Of a DNA stretch of 64,000 nt, positions 57,017 to 64,000 are shown piece after piece. The notes under the pieces were generated by a model. That model was not told the origin of the DNA. It saw only the letters and a program-made list of their open reading frames with translations, and did no database searches. The first letter of the stretch is position 1; the number at the start of each line of letters is the position of its first letter. Origin of the DNA: Streptomyces ochraceiscleroticus (GTDB lineage: Bacteria; Actinomycetota; Actinomycetes; Streptomycetales; Streptomycetaceae); NCBI RefSeq assembly GCF_000720485.1, contig NZ_JOAX01000033.1, positions 1 to 64,000 of the forward strand, written 5' to 3'. The translations under genes were made by a program, and so were the position numbers.

Positions 57017-59419
57017 ATGAAGGACGTCACCCAGCTCGGCGAGGGCTGGAACCTGCACCACGACGGGGAACTGCTGCCCGCCCAAGTACCGGGTTGCGTG
57101 CACACCGATCTGCTGGCAGCCCAGCGCATACCCGACCCGTACCTCGGCCTGAACGAGCACGACGTCGCCTGGGTCGGACGGCGTGCGTGGCTCTACAGCC
57201 GGCACCTCGACTACGCGAGCGACCACGAGCGCACCGACCTGGTCTTCGACGGGCTCGACACCGCGGCGGAGATCACCCTCGCCGGGCGGGCGCTGGGCCA
57301 TACACGCAACATGCACCGCAGCTTCCGGTTCGATGTCACGGGGCGCACCGGTGAGTTGGAAGTGCGGCTCGCCTCCGCCTACGACGAGGCCGCCACCGTG
57401 CGGGCTCTCACCGGGGAGCGCCCCAACGTCTATCCCGAGCCCTCGCAGTACCTCCGCAAGATGGCGTGCAGCTTCGGCTGGGACTGGGGTCCCACCCTCG
57501 TGACTGCCGGAATGTGGCGGCCGGTCCGGCTCGAACACTGGTCGACCGCCCGCATCGCCCGGGTCCGCCCGCTGGTCACGGTCGAGGACACGACCGGCCG
57601 GGTGGAACTGCACATCGAGGTGGAACGCACCGAGCAGGGCGCCGGCCGCCCGCTCACGGCGCGGGCGACCGTCGCGGGGACGGAAGCGCTGCTCACCTTC
57701 GAGGGTGACGAGGCGGTGCTGACCCTGGAGGTGGCGGCGCCCGAGCTGTGGTGGCCCCGCAGTCTCGGCGAACAGCCGTTGTACGAGGTCGCGTTGACGC
57801 TCGCAGACGCCGCTGGGGACCCACTCGACGCCTGGCACCGCCGCATCGGATTCCGCACCGTGGAGCTGGACCGCACTGCCGACGCGCAGGGCACCGGATT
57901 CACCTTCGTGGTCAATGGGGAGCGGATCTTCGCCCGCGGTGTGAACTGGATCCCCGACGACGCGCTGCCCTCCCGCGTGACTCCCGAACGGTACCGGCAC
58001 CGGCTGACCCAGGCGGCCGAGGCCAACGCCGACCTCGTCCGCGTATGGGGCGGCGGCATCTACGAGGACGACGCCTTCTACGACGCCTGCGACGAACTCG
58101 GCCTCATGGTCTGGCAGGACTTCCTCTTCGCCTGCAGCGCCTACCCCGAGGAACAGCCGCTGCGCGGCGAGGTCGACGCCGAAGCGCGCGAGAACGTCGT
58201 CCGTCTGATGCCGCATCCGAGCCTGGTCCTGTGGAACGGCAACAACGAAAACCTCTGGGGATTCCGGGACTGGGACTGGGAGCCGGAGCTCGCCGGGAAC
58301 TCCTGGGGCGAGGGCTACTACCTGGGCCTGCTGCCGCGCATCGTCGCCGAGCTGGACCCCACCCGGCCGTACACCGCGGGCAGCCCCTGGTCCGGCTCGT
58401 GGGACCACCATCCCAACGACCCCGCTCACGGCACGTACCACTCCTGGGAGGTGTGGAACCGCGAGGACTACGCCGAATACCGCGCCAACGTGCCGCGGTT
58501 CGTCGCCGAGTTCGGCTGGCAGGCGCCGCCGGCGCTCGCGACCCTGCGCCGCGCCCTGCCCGGCGAGGAACTGGCACCGGACTCGCCCGGCATGCTCCAC
58601 CACCAGAAGGCCGAGGACGGCAACGGCAAGCTGAACCGCGGTGTGGCCCGCCACTTCGCCCTGCCCGAGGGCGACTTCGACCGCTGGCACTACCTCACCC
58701 AGGTCGTCCAGGCCCGCGCCGTGGCGGCCGGCATTGAGCACTGGCGCGCGCACTGGCCGGTCTGCGCGGGCACCGTTGTGTGGCAACTCAACGACTGCTG
58801 GCCGGTCAGCTCCTGGTCCGCCGTCGACGGCGACGGCCGGCTCAAGCCGCTCCACCACGAGCTGCGCCGCGTCTACGCCGACCGCCTCCTCACCCTCCAG
58901 CCCGGCGACGGCACCCCCTTCCTCGCCGTGATCAACCAGTCGGCCGCCGCCTGGCGCACCACGGTCACACTGCGACTCCTGGAGGCCGACGGCACGACGG
59001 TGCGCGAGACGTCCCTCGATGTCACCGCCGAGCCCCGGTCCGTACGGCGTGTCCAGGTCCCGGCGGACCTTGCGCCGGCCGCCGGCTCCGCCAATGAGTT
59101 CCTGGTCGCCGACGCGGACGGCCTGCGGTCGGTGTCCTTCGCGGTTCCCGACCGGGACTTCGCGTACCCCCACCCGCGATTCGACGTCGCCGTGGAGCCC
59201 GTGGCAGGGCAGGAGGATAAAGTTGACGTCGTGGTGACGGCACAGACGCTGGTACGAGATCTCCTGCTGCAGGCCGACCGGCTCGGCCCGCACGTCGGCG
59301 CGGACCGGGGCCTTATGACCCTGCTCCCCGGTGAGCGGGCCCGCATCCGCGTCAGCGGCCGGACCGACCTGGACGCGGCGGAGATCCGGGCCGCGCTCTT
59401 CTGCGTGGACACCCCGTGA
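57017..59419 (+). CDS. GH2 family beta-mannosidase
   Basis: An 800-residue intracellular glycosidase. Order: sugar-binding domain (WNLHHDGELLPAQVPGCVHTDLLAA, RHLDYASDHERTDLVFDGLDTAAEITLAGRALGHTRNMHRSFRFDV), immunoglobulin-like domain, and TIM barrel with VWGGGIYEDDAFYDACDELGLMVWQDF. The acid/base is Glu411 in LWNGNNEN and the nucleophile Glu498 in FVAEFGW. WQLNDCWPVSSWS supports beta-mannosidase within GH2. No signal peptide. It removes mannose from imported manno-oligosaccharides. It leads an operon with the LacI gene, which overlaps its stop. Confidence 0.93.
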   Translation: MKDVTQLGEGWNLHHDGELLPAQVPGCVHTDLLAAQRIPDPYLGLNEHDVAWVGRRAWLYSRHLDYASDHERTDLVFDGLDTAAEITLAGRALGHTRNMHRSFRFDVTGRTGELEVRLASAYDEAATVRALTGERPNVYPEPSQYLRKMACSFGWDWGPTLVTAGMWRPVRLEHWSTARIARVRPLVTVEDTTGRVELHIEVERTEQGAGRPLTARATVAGTEALLTFEGDEAVLTLEVAAPELWWPRSLGEQPLYEVALTLADAAGDPLDAWHRRIGFRTVELDRTADAQGTGFTFVVNGERIFARGVNWIPDDALPSRVTPERYRHRLTQAAEANADLVRVWGGGIYEDDAFYDACDELGLMVWQDFLFACSAYPEEQPLRGEVDAEARENVVRLMPHPSLVLWNGNNENLWGFRDWDWEPELAGNSWGEGYYLGLLPRIVAELDPTRPYTAGSPWSGSWDHHPNDPAHGTYHSWEVWNREDYAEYRANVPRFVAEFGWQAPPALATLRRALPGEELAPDSPGMLHHQKAEDGNGKLNRGVARHFALPEGDFDRWHYLTQVVQARAVAAGIEHWRAHWPVCAGTVVWQLNDCWPVSSWSAVDGDGRLKPLHHELRRVYADRLLTLQPGDGTPFLAVINQSAAAWRTTVTLRLLEADGTTVRETSLDVTAEPRSVRRVQVPADLAPAAGSANEFLVADADGLRSVSFAVPDRDFAYPHPRFDVAVEPVAGQEDKVDVVVTAQTLVRDLLLQADRLGPHVGADRGLMTLLPGERARIRVSGRTDLDAAEIRAALFCVDTP

Positions 59420-60450
59420 GCGCTCCCACGCGGCGGATCACCATCAAGGAGGTCGCCGCCCGGGCCGGGGTGTCCAAGGGAGCGGTCTCCCTGGCCTTCA
59501 ACCACAAGCCGGGGGTCTCGGACGCCACCCGGGAGCGCATCTTCGAGGCGGCCCGCGAGCTGGGCTGGGCCCCGAACCTGACCGCCCGCAGCCTGTCCAA
59601 CCAGCGGGTGGGCGCCATCGGCCTGGCCATCTGCCGCCCCGCCCGGCTGCTCGGCCTCGAACCGTTCTACATGGAGTTCATCTCCGGCATCGAGAGCGTG
59701 CTGGCCGACCGCTCCTGCTCGCTGCTGCTGCGCCTGGTGCGTGACCTGGAGGAGGAGATCGCGCTCCAGGAGAGCTGGTGGAAGGGGCGGCTGATCGGCG
59801 GCTCCATCCTCGTGGACTTCCACGACAACGACCCGCGCGTGCCCGCACTGCAGCAGCTCGGGCTGCCGGCGGTGGCCGTCGGACACCCCTCGCTCACCGG
59901 GGGGCTGCCCTCGGTCTGGACGGACGACGCCACCGCGGCCGCCGAGGCGGTCCGCTACCTGGCAGCGCTCGGCCACCGGCGCATCGCCCGGGTCGGCGGG
60001 CCGGACGGGCTGGGCCACAGCGCGATCCGCGCCGCCGCGTTCGAGTCCACCATGCGTGACCTCGGGCTGGACGGCGGGCGGCAGATCGCCACGGGGTTCG
60101 CGGGGGAGGAGGGAGCCCGTGCCACCCGCTCGCTGCTGCTCTCCGCCGACCGGCCGACCGCGATCCTCTACGACAACGACATCATGGCCGTCGCCGGTGC
60201 CGGGGTGGCGGCGGAGATGGGACTCTCCGTCCCGGCCGACGTCTCCCTGCTCGCCTGGGACGACTCCCAGTTGTGCCGGCTCACCCACCCGACCCTGTCG
60301 GCGATGAGCCACGACGTGCACAGCTTCGGCACGGAGGTGGCCCGCACCCTCTTCGACGTGATCAACGGCCCGGTCCCGGCCTCCCACCAGGTGCCCACCC
60401 CGTCCCTCACCCCGCGCGGCTCCACCGCCCCGCCACCGCGGACGGGATGA
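59416..60450 (+). CDS. LacI family transcriptional repressor of the mannan locus
   Basis: A 344-residue repressor. The HTH and hinge are RRITIKEVAARAGVSKGAVSLAFNHKPGVSDATRERIFEAARELGWAPNLTARSLS. The periplasmic-binding-like ligand domain contains GGSILVDFHDNDPRVPALQQLGLPAVAVGH and AILYDNDIMAVAGAGVAAEMGLSVPADVSLLAWDDSQLCRLTHP. The C-terminal about 20 residues are Pro-rich. The GTG start overlaps the beta-mannosidase stop (GTGA). It probably senses mannose, mannobiose or a related sugar and binds the ACCGGT sites in the divergent promoter. Confidence 0.92.
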   Translation: MSAPTRRITIKEVAARAGVSKGAVSLAFNHKPGVSDATRERIFEAARELGWAPNLTARSLSNQRVGAIGLAICRPARLLGLEPFYMEFISGIESVLADRSCSLLLRLVRDLEEEIALQESWWKGRLIGGSILVDFHDNDPRVPALQQLGLPAVAVGHPSLTGGLPSVWTDDATAAAEAVRYLAALGHRRIARVGGPDGLGHSAIRAAAFESTMRDLGLDGGRQIATGFAGEEGARATRSLLLSADRPTAILYDNDIMAVAGAGVAAEMGLSVPADVSLLAWDDSQLCRLTHPTLSAMSHDVHSFGTEVARTLFDVINGPVPASHQVPTPSLTPRGSTAPPPRTG

Positions 60451-60503
60451 CGGTACAAGGGGCGGGCCCAGGCCCTCGCGGCCACGGCCCGCCCCTCGTA
60501 CCG
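60451..60503. terminator. Long bidirectional terminator hairpin
   Basis: An 18-nt arm (60451-60468, starting CGGTACAAGGGG) pairs with 60486-60503 (ending CTCGTACCG) with a single mismatch and a 17-nt loop. It fills exactly the space between the LacI stop (60450) and the esterase stop (60504), so it must serve both converging transcripts. Confidence 0.85.
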
Positions 60504-61487
60504 TCAGCGCCCCACGCCCGGCGACAGCCCCTCGTCACGCAGCCAGCGCAACTGCTCGGGCGGCGTCGAACCCTGCCCACCGCCGTGATCGGCGTACGGC
60601 CAGACCTTCATGGCGGCCCTGCCCGCGTACCGGTTGAAGGCGGCGTACACCGTGGACGGCGGGCAGACGGGATCCATCAGGCCCACGCTGAACAGTGCAG
60701 GTGCCGAGGCCCGGGCGGCGAAGTGCAGGCCGTCGAAGTAGTCGAGCGTCCCGAAGGCCCGCTCCGGATCGTCGCGCGTGTGCCGGCGCAGATACTGCAC
60801 GAGCTCGGCATAGGGGCCTTCCGTGGCGACCGTGGCGCCCCGGCGGAAGTGGCACAGAAAGGGCACGTCGGCCAGTACACCGGCGACGCGATCCCCGACC
60901 AGCCCGGCCACCGCCAGCGCCAGCCCGCCGCCCTGGCTGCCGCCCTGGACGACGATGCGGTGCGTATCGACGTACGGCAGCGCGCGGGCCGCGTCGACGG
61001 CGCGCACACAGTCCGTGATGAGCCGGCGGTAGTAGTGGTGGCGGGGGTCTCCCATGCCGCGGGTCATGAATCCACCGACCCACTGCGGGGCGTCGCCCTC
61101 CTCCTGGTCGGGCGTGTCATGGCCCTGGCCGCGGCTGTCGACGATCAGTTGGATGTAGCCGGCCGACGGGAAGAGCAGGTGGTCGGTCGGCAGGCCGCGA
61201 CCGCAGCCGTAGCCGAGGTACGTGATCACCGTGGGCAGCGGCCCGTCAGCGCCCGCCGGCCGGACCAGCCAGGCCGCGACCGGCTGTCCGCGCCACCCCG
61301 GGAACCGTACGTCGGCCGCCTCGACGGTGGTCAGCAGTGTGTCGCGGAGCGGGGTGACCGTGGGCGCATCGGCCGACGCGTACGACAGCGCCAGTGACTC
61401 CTTCCAGAAAGCGTCGAAGTCGACGGGCGCGGACATGTCCGCCTGGAAGGCGCGCAGTTGATCGAGCGGGAGATCGGTGAACGGCAA
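60504..61487 (-). CDS. CE7-type acetyl esterase (acetyl xylan esterase/cephalosporin deacetylase family)
   Basis: A 327-residue alpha/beta hydrolase. PFTDLPLDQLRAFQADMSAPVDFDAFWKESL is a typical CE7 start. The oxyanion region is TYLGYGCGRGLP, RGQG follows in VDSRGQGHDTP, Ser184 is in QGGSQGG, Asp about 270 in LMDPVCPPST, and a late His in PYADHGGG. I use the TTG at 61487 because GGAG lies 9 nt upstream and the family starts here. No signal peptide, so it acts on imported acetylated oligosaccharides, here likely acetyl-manno-oligomers. Confidence 0.87.
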   Translation of the reverse strand: MPFTDLPLDQLRAFQADMSAPVDFDAFWKESLALSYASADAPTVTPLRDTLLTTVEAADVRFPGWRGQPVAAWLVRPAGADGPLPTVITYLGYGCGRGLPTDHLLFPSAGYIQLIVDSRGQGHDTPDQEEGDAPQWVGGFMTRGMGDPRHHYYRRLITDCVRAVDAARALPYVDTHRIVVQGGSQGGGLALAVAGLVGDRVAGVLADVPFLCHFRRGATVATEGPYAELVQYLRRHTRDDPERAFGTLDYFDGLHFAARASAPALFSVGLMDPVCPPSTVYAAFNRYAGRAAMKVWPYADHGGGQGSTPPEQLRWLRDEGLSPGVGR

Positions 61488-61527
61488 GGATCGGACTCCT
61501 TCGAGTGGGGGAGAGGCAGAACAGCGC

Positions 61528-61567
61528 CCGCGGTCCGGCCGGGCGTGTGCGTCCGGCCGGACCGCGG
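61528..61567 (-). terminator. Perfect 15-bp hairpin after the mannanase gene
   Basis: CCGCGGTCCGGCCGG (61528-61542) and CCGGCCGGACCGCGG (61553-61567) are exact reverse complements with a 10-nt loop. It lies 21 nt after the mannanase stop and before the esterase start, so the esterase may have a separate promoter or depend on read-through. Confidence 0.8.
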
Positions 61568-61587
61568 ACCACTTCGGTGGCGGCCTG

Positions 61588-62586
61588 TCAGCCGCTGAAC
61601 ACACTCGCCTCGCGGGAGGTCTCCTTGATGCCGTCGGCCCCGTTGAAGAACCGCTGGCCCCAGCCGGTCAGCCGGCCGGCATCGAAGCCGGTGGCCATGT
61701 CGAGATACTCGACACCACTGCCGTTACCGCTCCAGGACCAGCCCATGTACCCCAGTCCGAGCTGCCGGGTACGGGACATGATCGCGTTTTCGTCCGGGTC
61801 GCCGTCCGAGTGCTTGTCCCCGAACTCACCGACCACAAGGGGCAGTCCGGCCTTGACGAACCGGTTGAGGTAGTCATCGACCTCGGCGGCCGTGTCGAAG
61901 ACACCGTACATATGGATCGAGAACACGGTGTTGCGCTGCGAGTCGCTCGCGAAGACACCGGCAGCGTTGTCCCGCATGGTGAACGACCAGTCCTGACCCC
62001 AGTTCGGCGCGTCCGCCATCAGGGTGTGCTGGAACCCCGCGGCGCGCAGCCGCTTGACGGCGTCCGACGTGTCGGCAGCCCAGGTGCGGTAACCGGTGTT
62101 CCCGAAGGGCTCGTTGCCCACATTCAGGATGACGTACTTCTCCTGCCCCTTCAGCGCGTTCTGGACGCTGATCCAGTAGTCCACCGCGCGGGACAGTGAG
62201 GCGGCACCGCTCTGCTCCCCGTACCCCGTGGTGTCGTGCGCCTCCAGCACGCAGATCAGCCGGTTCTTCTTGCACTGGGCGACCACCGCGGTGACGTCCG
62301 CCGTGTCATTCTTGGCCCAGCGGTCCCCGGTGCCGAGCACAACGCGCACCGAGTTGGCGCCGAGCGCCTTGACGTCGGCCAGCGCCTTGCCCGTCCGGTC
62401 CGGATACCAGGCGTGTGCGTGGTTCACACCCCGCAGGACGAACTCCTTCCCGTTGGCATCCAGCAGCCGTCCGTCGCTGACGTGGAACCCCGGTGCGGCC
62501 GCCGCCCCGGCGGACGCCGGTACCGCGAACATCGAGGCGGCCATGGTGAGCAGCGCTCCCACCACAGCGGCCAGTCTCCTTGTCAT
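61588..62586 (-). CDS. Secreted GH5 endo-beta-1,4-mannanase
   Basis: A 332-residue exported glycoside hydrolase. Residues 1-30 form a signal peptide (MTRRLAAVVGALLTMAASMF, cleavage near ASAGAAA). The mature GH5 domain has FVLRGVNHAHAWYPDRTGKAL, GANSVRVVLGTG, the acid/base Glu159 in LNVGNEPFGN, and the nucleophile Glu254 in LVVGEFGDKHSDGD. The pattern (RGVNHAHAWYPD, GWSWSGNGSGVEYLDM) is that of actinomycete and Bacillus beta-mannanases. No carbohydrate-binding module follows. It would start extracellular breakdown of mannan, whose products the linked ABC system imports. Confidence 0.92.
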   Translation of the reverse strand: MTRRLAAVVGALLTMAASMFAVPASAGAAAAPGFHVSDGRLLDANGKEFVLRGVNHAHAWYPDRTGKALADVKALGANSVRVVLGTGDRWAKNDTADVTAVVAQCKKNRLICVLEAHDTTGYGEQSGAASLSRAVDYWISVQNALKGQEKYVILNVGNEPFGNTGYRTWAADTSDAVKRLRAAGFQHTLMADAPNWGQDWSFTMRDNAAGVFASDSQRNTVFSIHMYGVFDTAAEVDDYLNRFVKAGLPLVVGEFGDKHSDGDPDENAIMSRTRQLGLGYMGWSWSGNGSGVEYLDMATGFDAGRLTGWGQRFFNGADGIKETSREASVFSG

Positions 62587-62763
62587 CCCGTGCTCCCTAC
62601 ATGGTCGGGCGGTCGGGTACTTGGCGGACCACTCTGCACGGGCATGACAACGATGTCTAGACACGGCGTTTAGTTAAGTACGGGTTTAGTGAATCGAAGG
62701 GTGCAGGCCAACATCACTGCTCTTCAAGGGCACTTCACCGGTCGCGGCCAAGTGCCCTGGCCA
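62587..62763. other. Promoter region of the mannanase gene
   Basis: This gap is AT-rich around 62640-62700. GTTTAGT occurs twice (62668-62674, 62684-62690) at a 16-bp interval. No ACCGGT core is seen, so the mannanase may not share the LacI control of the uptake genes. Confidence 0.4.
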
Positions 62764-64000
62764 TCACGCCTCTTCCGGCTTTTGGGCGTCGATCGCTGCG
62801 GCGATCCGGGTGCGGCAGGTGACGCCCAGCTTGGTACGGATGTGTTCGACGTGGGAGTCGGCGGTCCGTTTGGAAATGACGAGGCGTTCGGCGATCTGGC
62901 GGTTGGTGAGCCCTTCGGTGACCAGGCCGGCGACCTCGCGCTCGCGCCGGGTGAGGGGGCCGAGGGGACTGCCGTCGTCCGTGTCCGGGGGCGGCACGGT
63001 CTCGTTGCCGTGCCCGTTCCCGCCGGCGATGTCGACCAGCTCCGGCACGGGCAGTCGCGCTCCGTACGTGTACACCTGCGTGAAGCGCTTGGCACCCAGA
63101 CTGAGCATCAGGGTGTTCTCGGTGTCGGTGTGCAGGGCGTTGAGAGCCCGTACGCCCCACAGGGTGGTGCCGACCTGACGCCAGAGTGTGGTGGCGCCGC
63201 CGAGCAGCGTCGCGGCGCGCTCGTGCTCGTCGTCGCCGCAGGCCACCCAGGACAGGAACTCCACCGTGGCGGCGAGGCTCATCGTCTCGCCCTGATCGAG
63301 GGCGGAGGGCAGCACCCTGCGCCCCAGCTCGCGGCTTTCGTCCGGCCGGCCGACGGCCCAGAGCGCGAGCACCTGGGCGATCATGATGTAGTTGCGCACC
63401 CACCGCTCGTGGGGGATGTGTGTCAGCTCCTGCAGGCACTCCTCCGCCTCCCGCAGGGCCCGCGACGGATCACCGTGGGCGGCGTGGCACACCGCGGTGG
63501 TGATGTACCCGGCCACCAGGGGAAACAGATCGCCCGACGCCCTGAGCAGCCGACGCGACTCCTCGGTCGACGCCATGTCGCGCGGGACGTCCCGGCTCCA
63601 CATGAGCATCTCGAAGGTCTCGACGGCCTTGGCGCGGGCGCGCAGGAAGTCGTCGTCCAGGGACTCGGCCACGGCCCGGCAGCGCCCGACCATCTCACGC
63701 GCGCCCTGGTCGCCCTGGAGCAGCCCGTAGTAGGAGCCGTAGTACAGGGCGATGCCCTGCTCGACGGTCGGCTCCGGCTCGGCCGTCAGGGCCTTGTCGA
63801 TCCAGCGCCGGGCCTCGGTCAGCCTGCTCTTGCCGAGCCACAGCCCCCACAGGCCGTTCACCAGCCGGAGCGCGGCCTCGTCTCCCGGCTGCGCGATGGC
63901 GAAGTCCATGGCGACGCGGAAATTGTCGAAGTCGGCGGCGAGCCGGTTCCCCCACTCGACCTGCTGGTCGCCCAGCCACTCCTCGCCCGCCCGGCCGGCC
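62764..64000 (-). CDS. STAND-LuxR family regulator, C-terminal part
   Basis: The frame continues beyond the right edge of the window; about 411 residues are visible. TPR-like helices (RLVNGLWGLWLGKSRLTEARRWIDKAL, REAEECLQELTHIPHERW) are followed by the LuxR HTH PLTRREREVAGLVTEGLTNRQIAERLVISKRTADSHVEHIRTKLG. This end is clearly related to the regulator at 49435-51900. The ATPase domain must lie outside. It has the same orientation as the mannanase, located upstream of it in map order, with about 180 bp between them. Confidence 0.9.
   Translation of the reverse strand, partial: AGRAGEEWLGDQQVEWGNRLAADFDNFRVAMDFAIAQPGDEAALRLVNGLWGLWLGKSRLTEARRWIDKALTAEPEPTVEQGIALYYGSYYGLLQGDQGAREMVGRCRAVAESLDDDFLRARAKAVETFEMLMWSRDVPRDMASTEESRRLLRASGDLFPLVAGYITTAVCHAAHGDPSRALREAEECLQELTHIPHERWVRNYIMIAQVLALWAVGRPDESRELGRRVLPSALDQGETMSLAATVEFLSWVACGDDEHERAATLLGGATTLWRQVGTTLWGVRALNALHTDTENTLMLSLGAKRFTQVYTYGARLPVPELVDIAGGNGHGNETVPPPDTDDGSPLGPLTRREREVAGLVTEGLTNRQIAERLVISKRTADSHVEHIRTKLGVTCRTRIAAAIDAQKPEEA

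Overview
The window looks like chromosomal DNA of a Streptomyces-type actinomycete. Base composition is very GC-rich with strong third-position bias, GTG and TTG starts are frequent, and several transcripts look leaderless. The family content also fits: XRE/DUF397 pairs, a GAF-ANTAR protein, a SigB/SigF-class sigma factor, a P450 with its [3Fe-4S] ferredoxin, STAND-LuxR regulators, and sugar ABC importers without their own ATPase. I see no rRNA, tRNA, CRISPR array or intact mobile element. The only mobile DNA is a decayed IS701-type transposase near 46.6-47.0 kb.

Layout. 0-2.4 kb: tail of an aldehyde dehydrogenase with its DUF779 partner, a divergent Lrp regulator/LysE exporter pair, and a tyrosine-phosphatase-like protein. 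2.4-7.7 kb: a tight four-gene peptidase operon (M55 D-aminopeptidase, M20, S9, S66). 7.7-13.7 kb: MerR and its target hydrolase, a secreted CocE-type hydrolase, an ArsR/VOC pair, and a P450-ferredoxin pair. 14-23.9 kb: enzymes, acetyltransferases, a DUF5107/TPR protein, methyltransferase, a PAP2-diacylglycerol kinase fusion and a CBS protein.

24-32 kb is a signalling region. It holds a SigB-type sigma factor with a possible leader peptide, a PAS-GAF protein, a GAF-ANTAR protein, an aminotransferase-fold protein lacking its catalytic lysine, MBL and DedA proteins, and an XRE/DUF397/HATPase group. 32-41.4 kb: a holin-like/phosphodiesterase fusion, an AdiC-like permease followed by AroQ, a pterin dehydratase overlapping a BrkB gene, and an ECF sigma operon encoding a zinc-anti-sigma/Asp23 fusion. 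41.5-49.4 kb: aldo/keto reductase and acyl-CoA ligase, then an accessory island with epoxide-hydrolase-like protein, TetR, the IS701 remnant, a TetX-like monooxygenase and DUF3291.

49.4-64 kb: two STAND-LuxR regulators bracket a secreted phytase and a beta-mannan utilisation locus. That locus contains a secreted GH5 mannanase, an acetyl esterase, an ABC importer, a GH2 beta-mannosidase and a LacI regulator. A plausible flow is outside cleavage of mannan, import of oligomers, then internal hydrolysis, with LacI acting on ACCGGT-centred sites in the divergent promoter.

A recurring feature is short degenerate tandem repeats in intergenic DNA (10-21 bp units, up to seven copies). Several clean inverted repeats allow specific regulator-operator pairs to be proposed.
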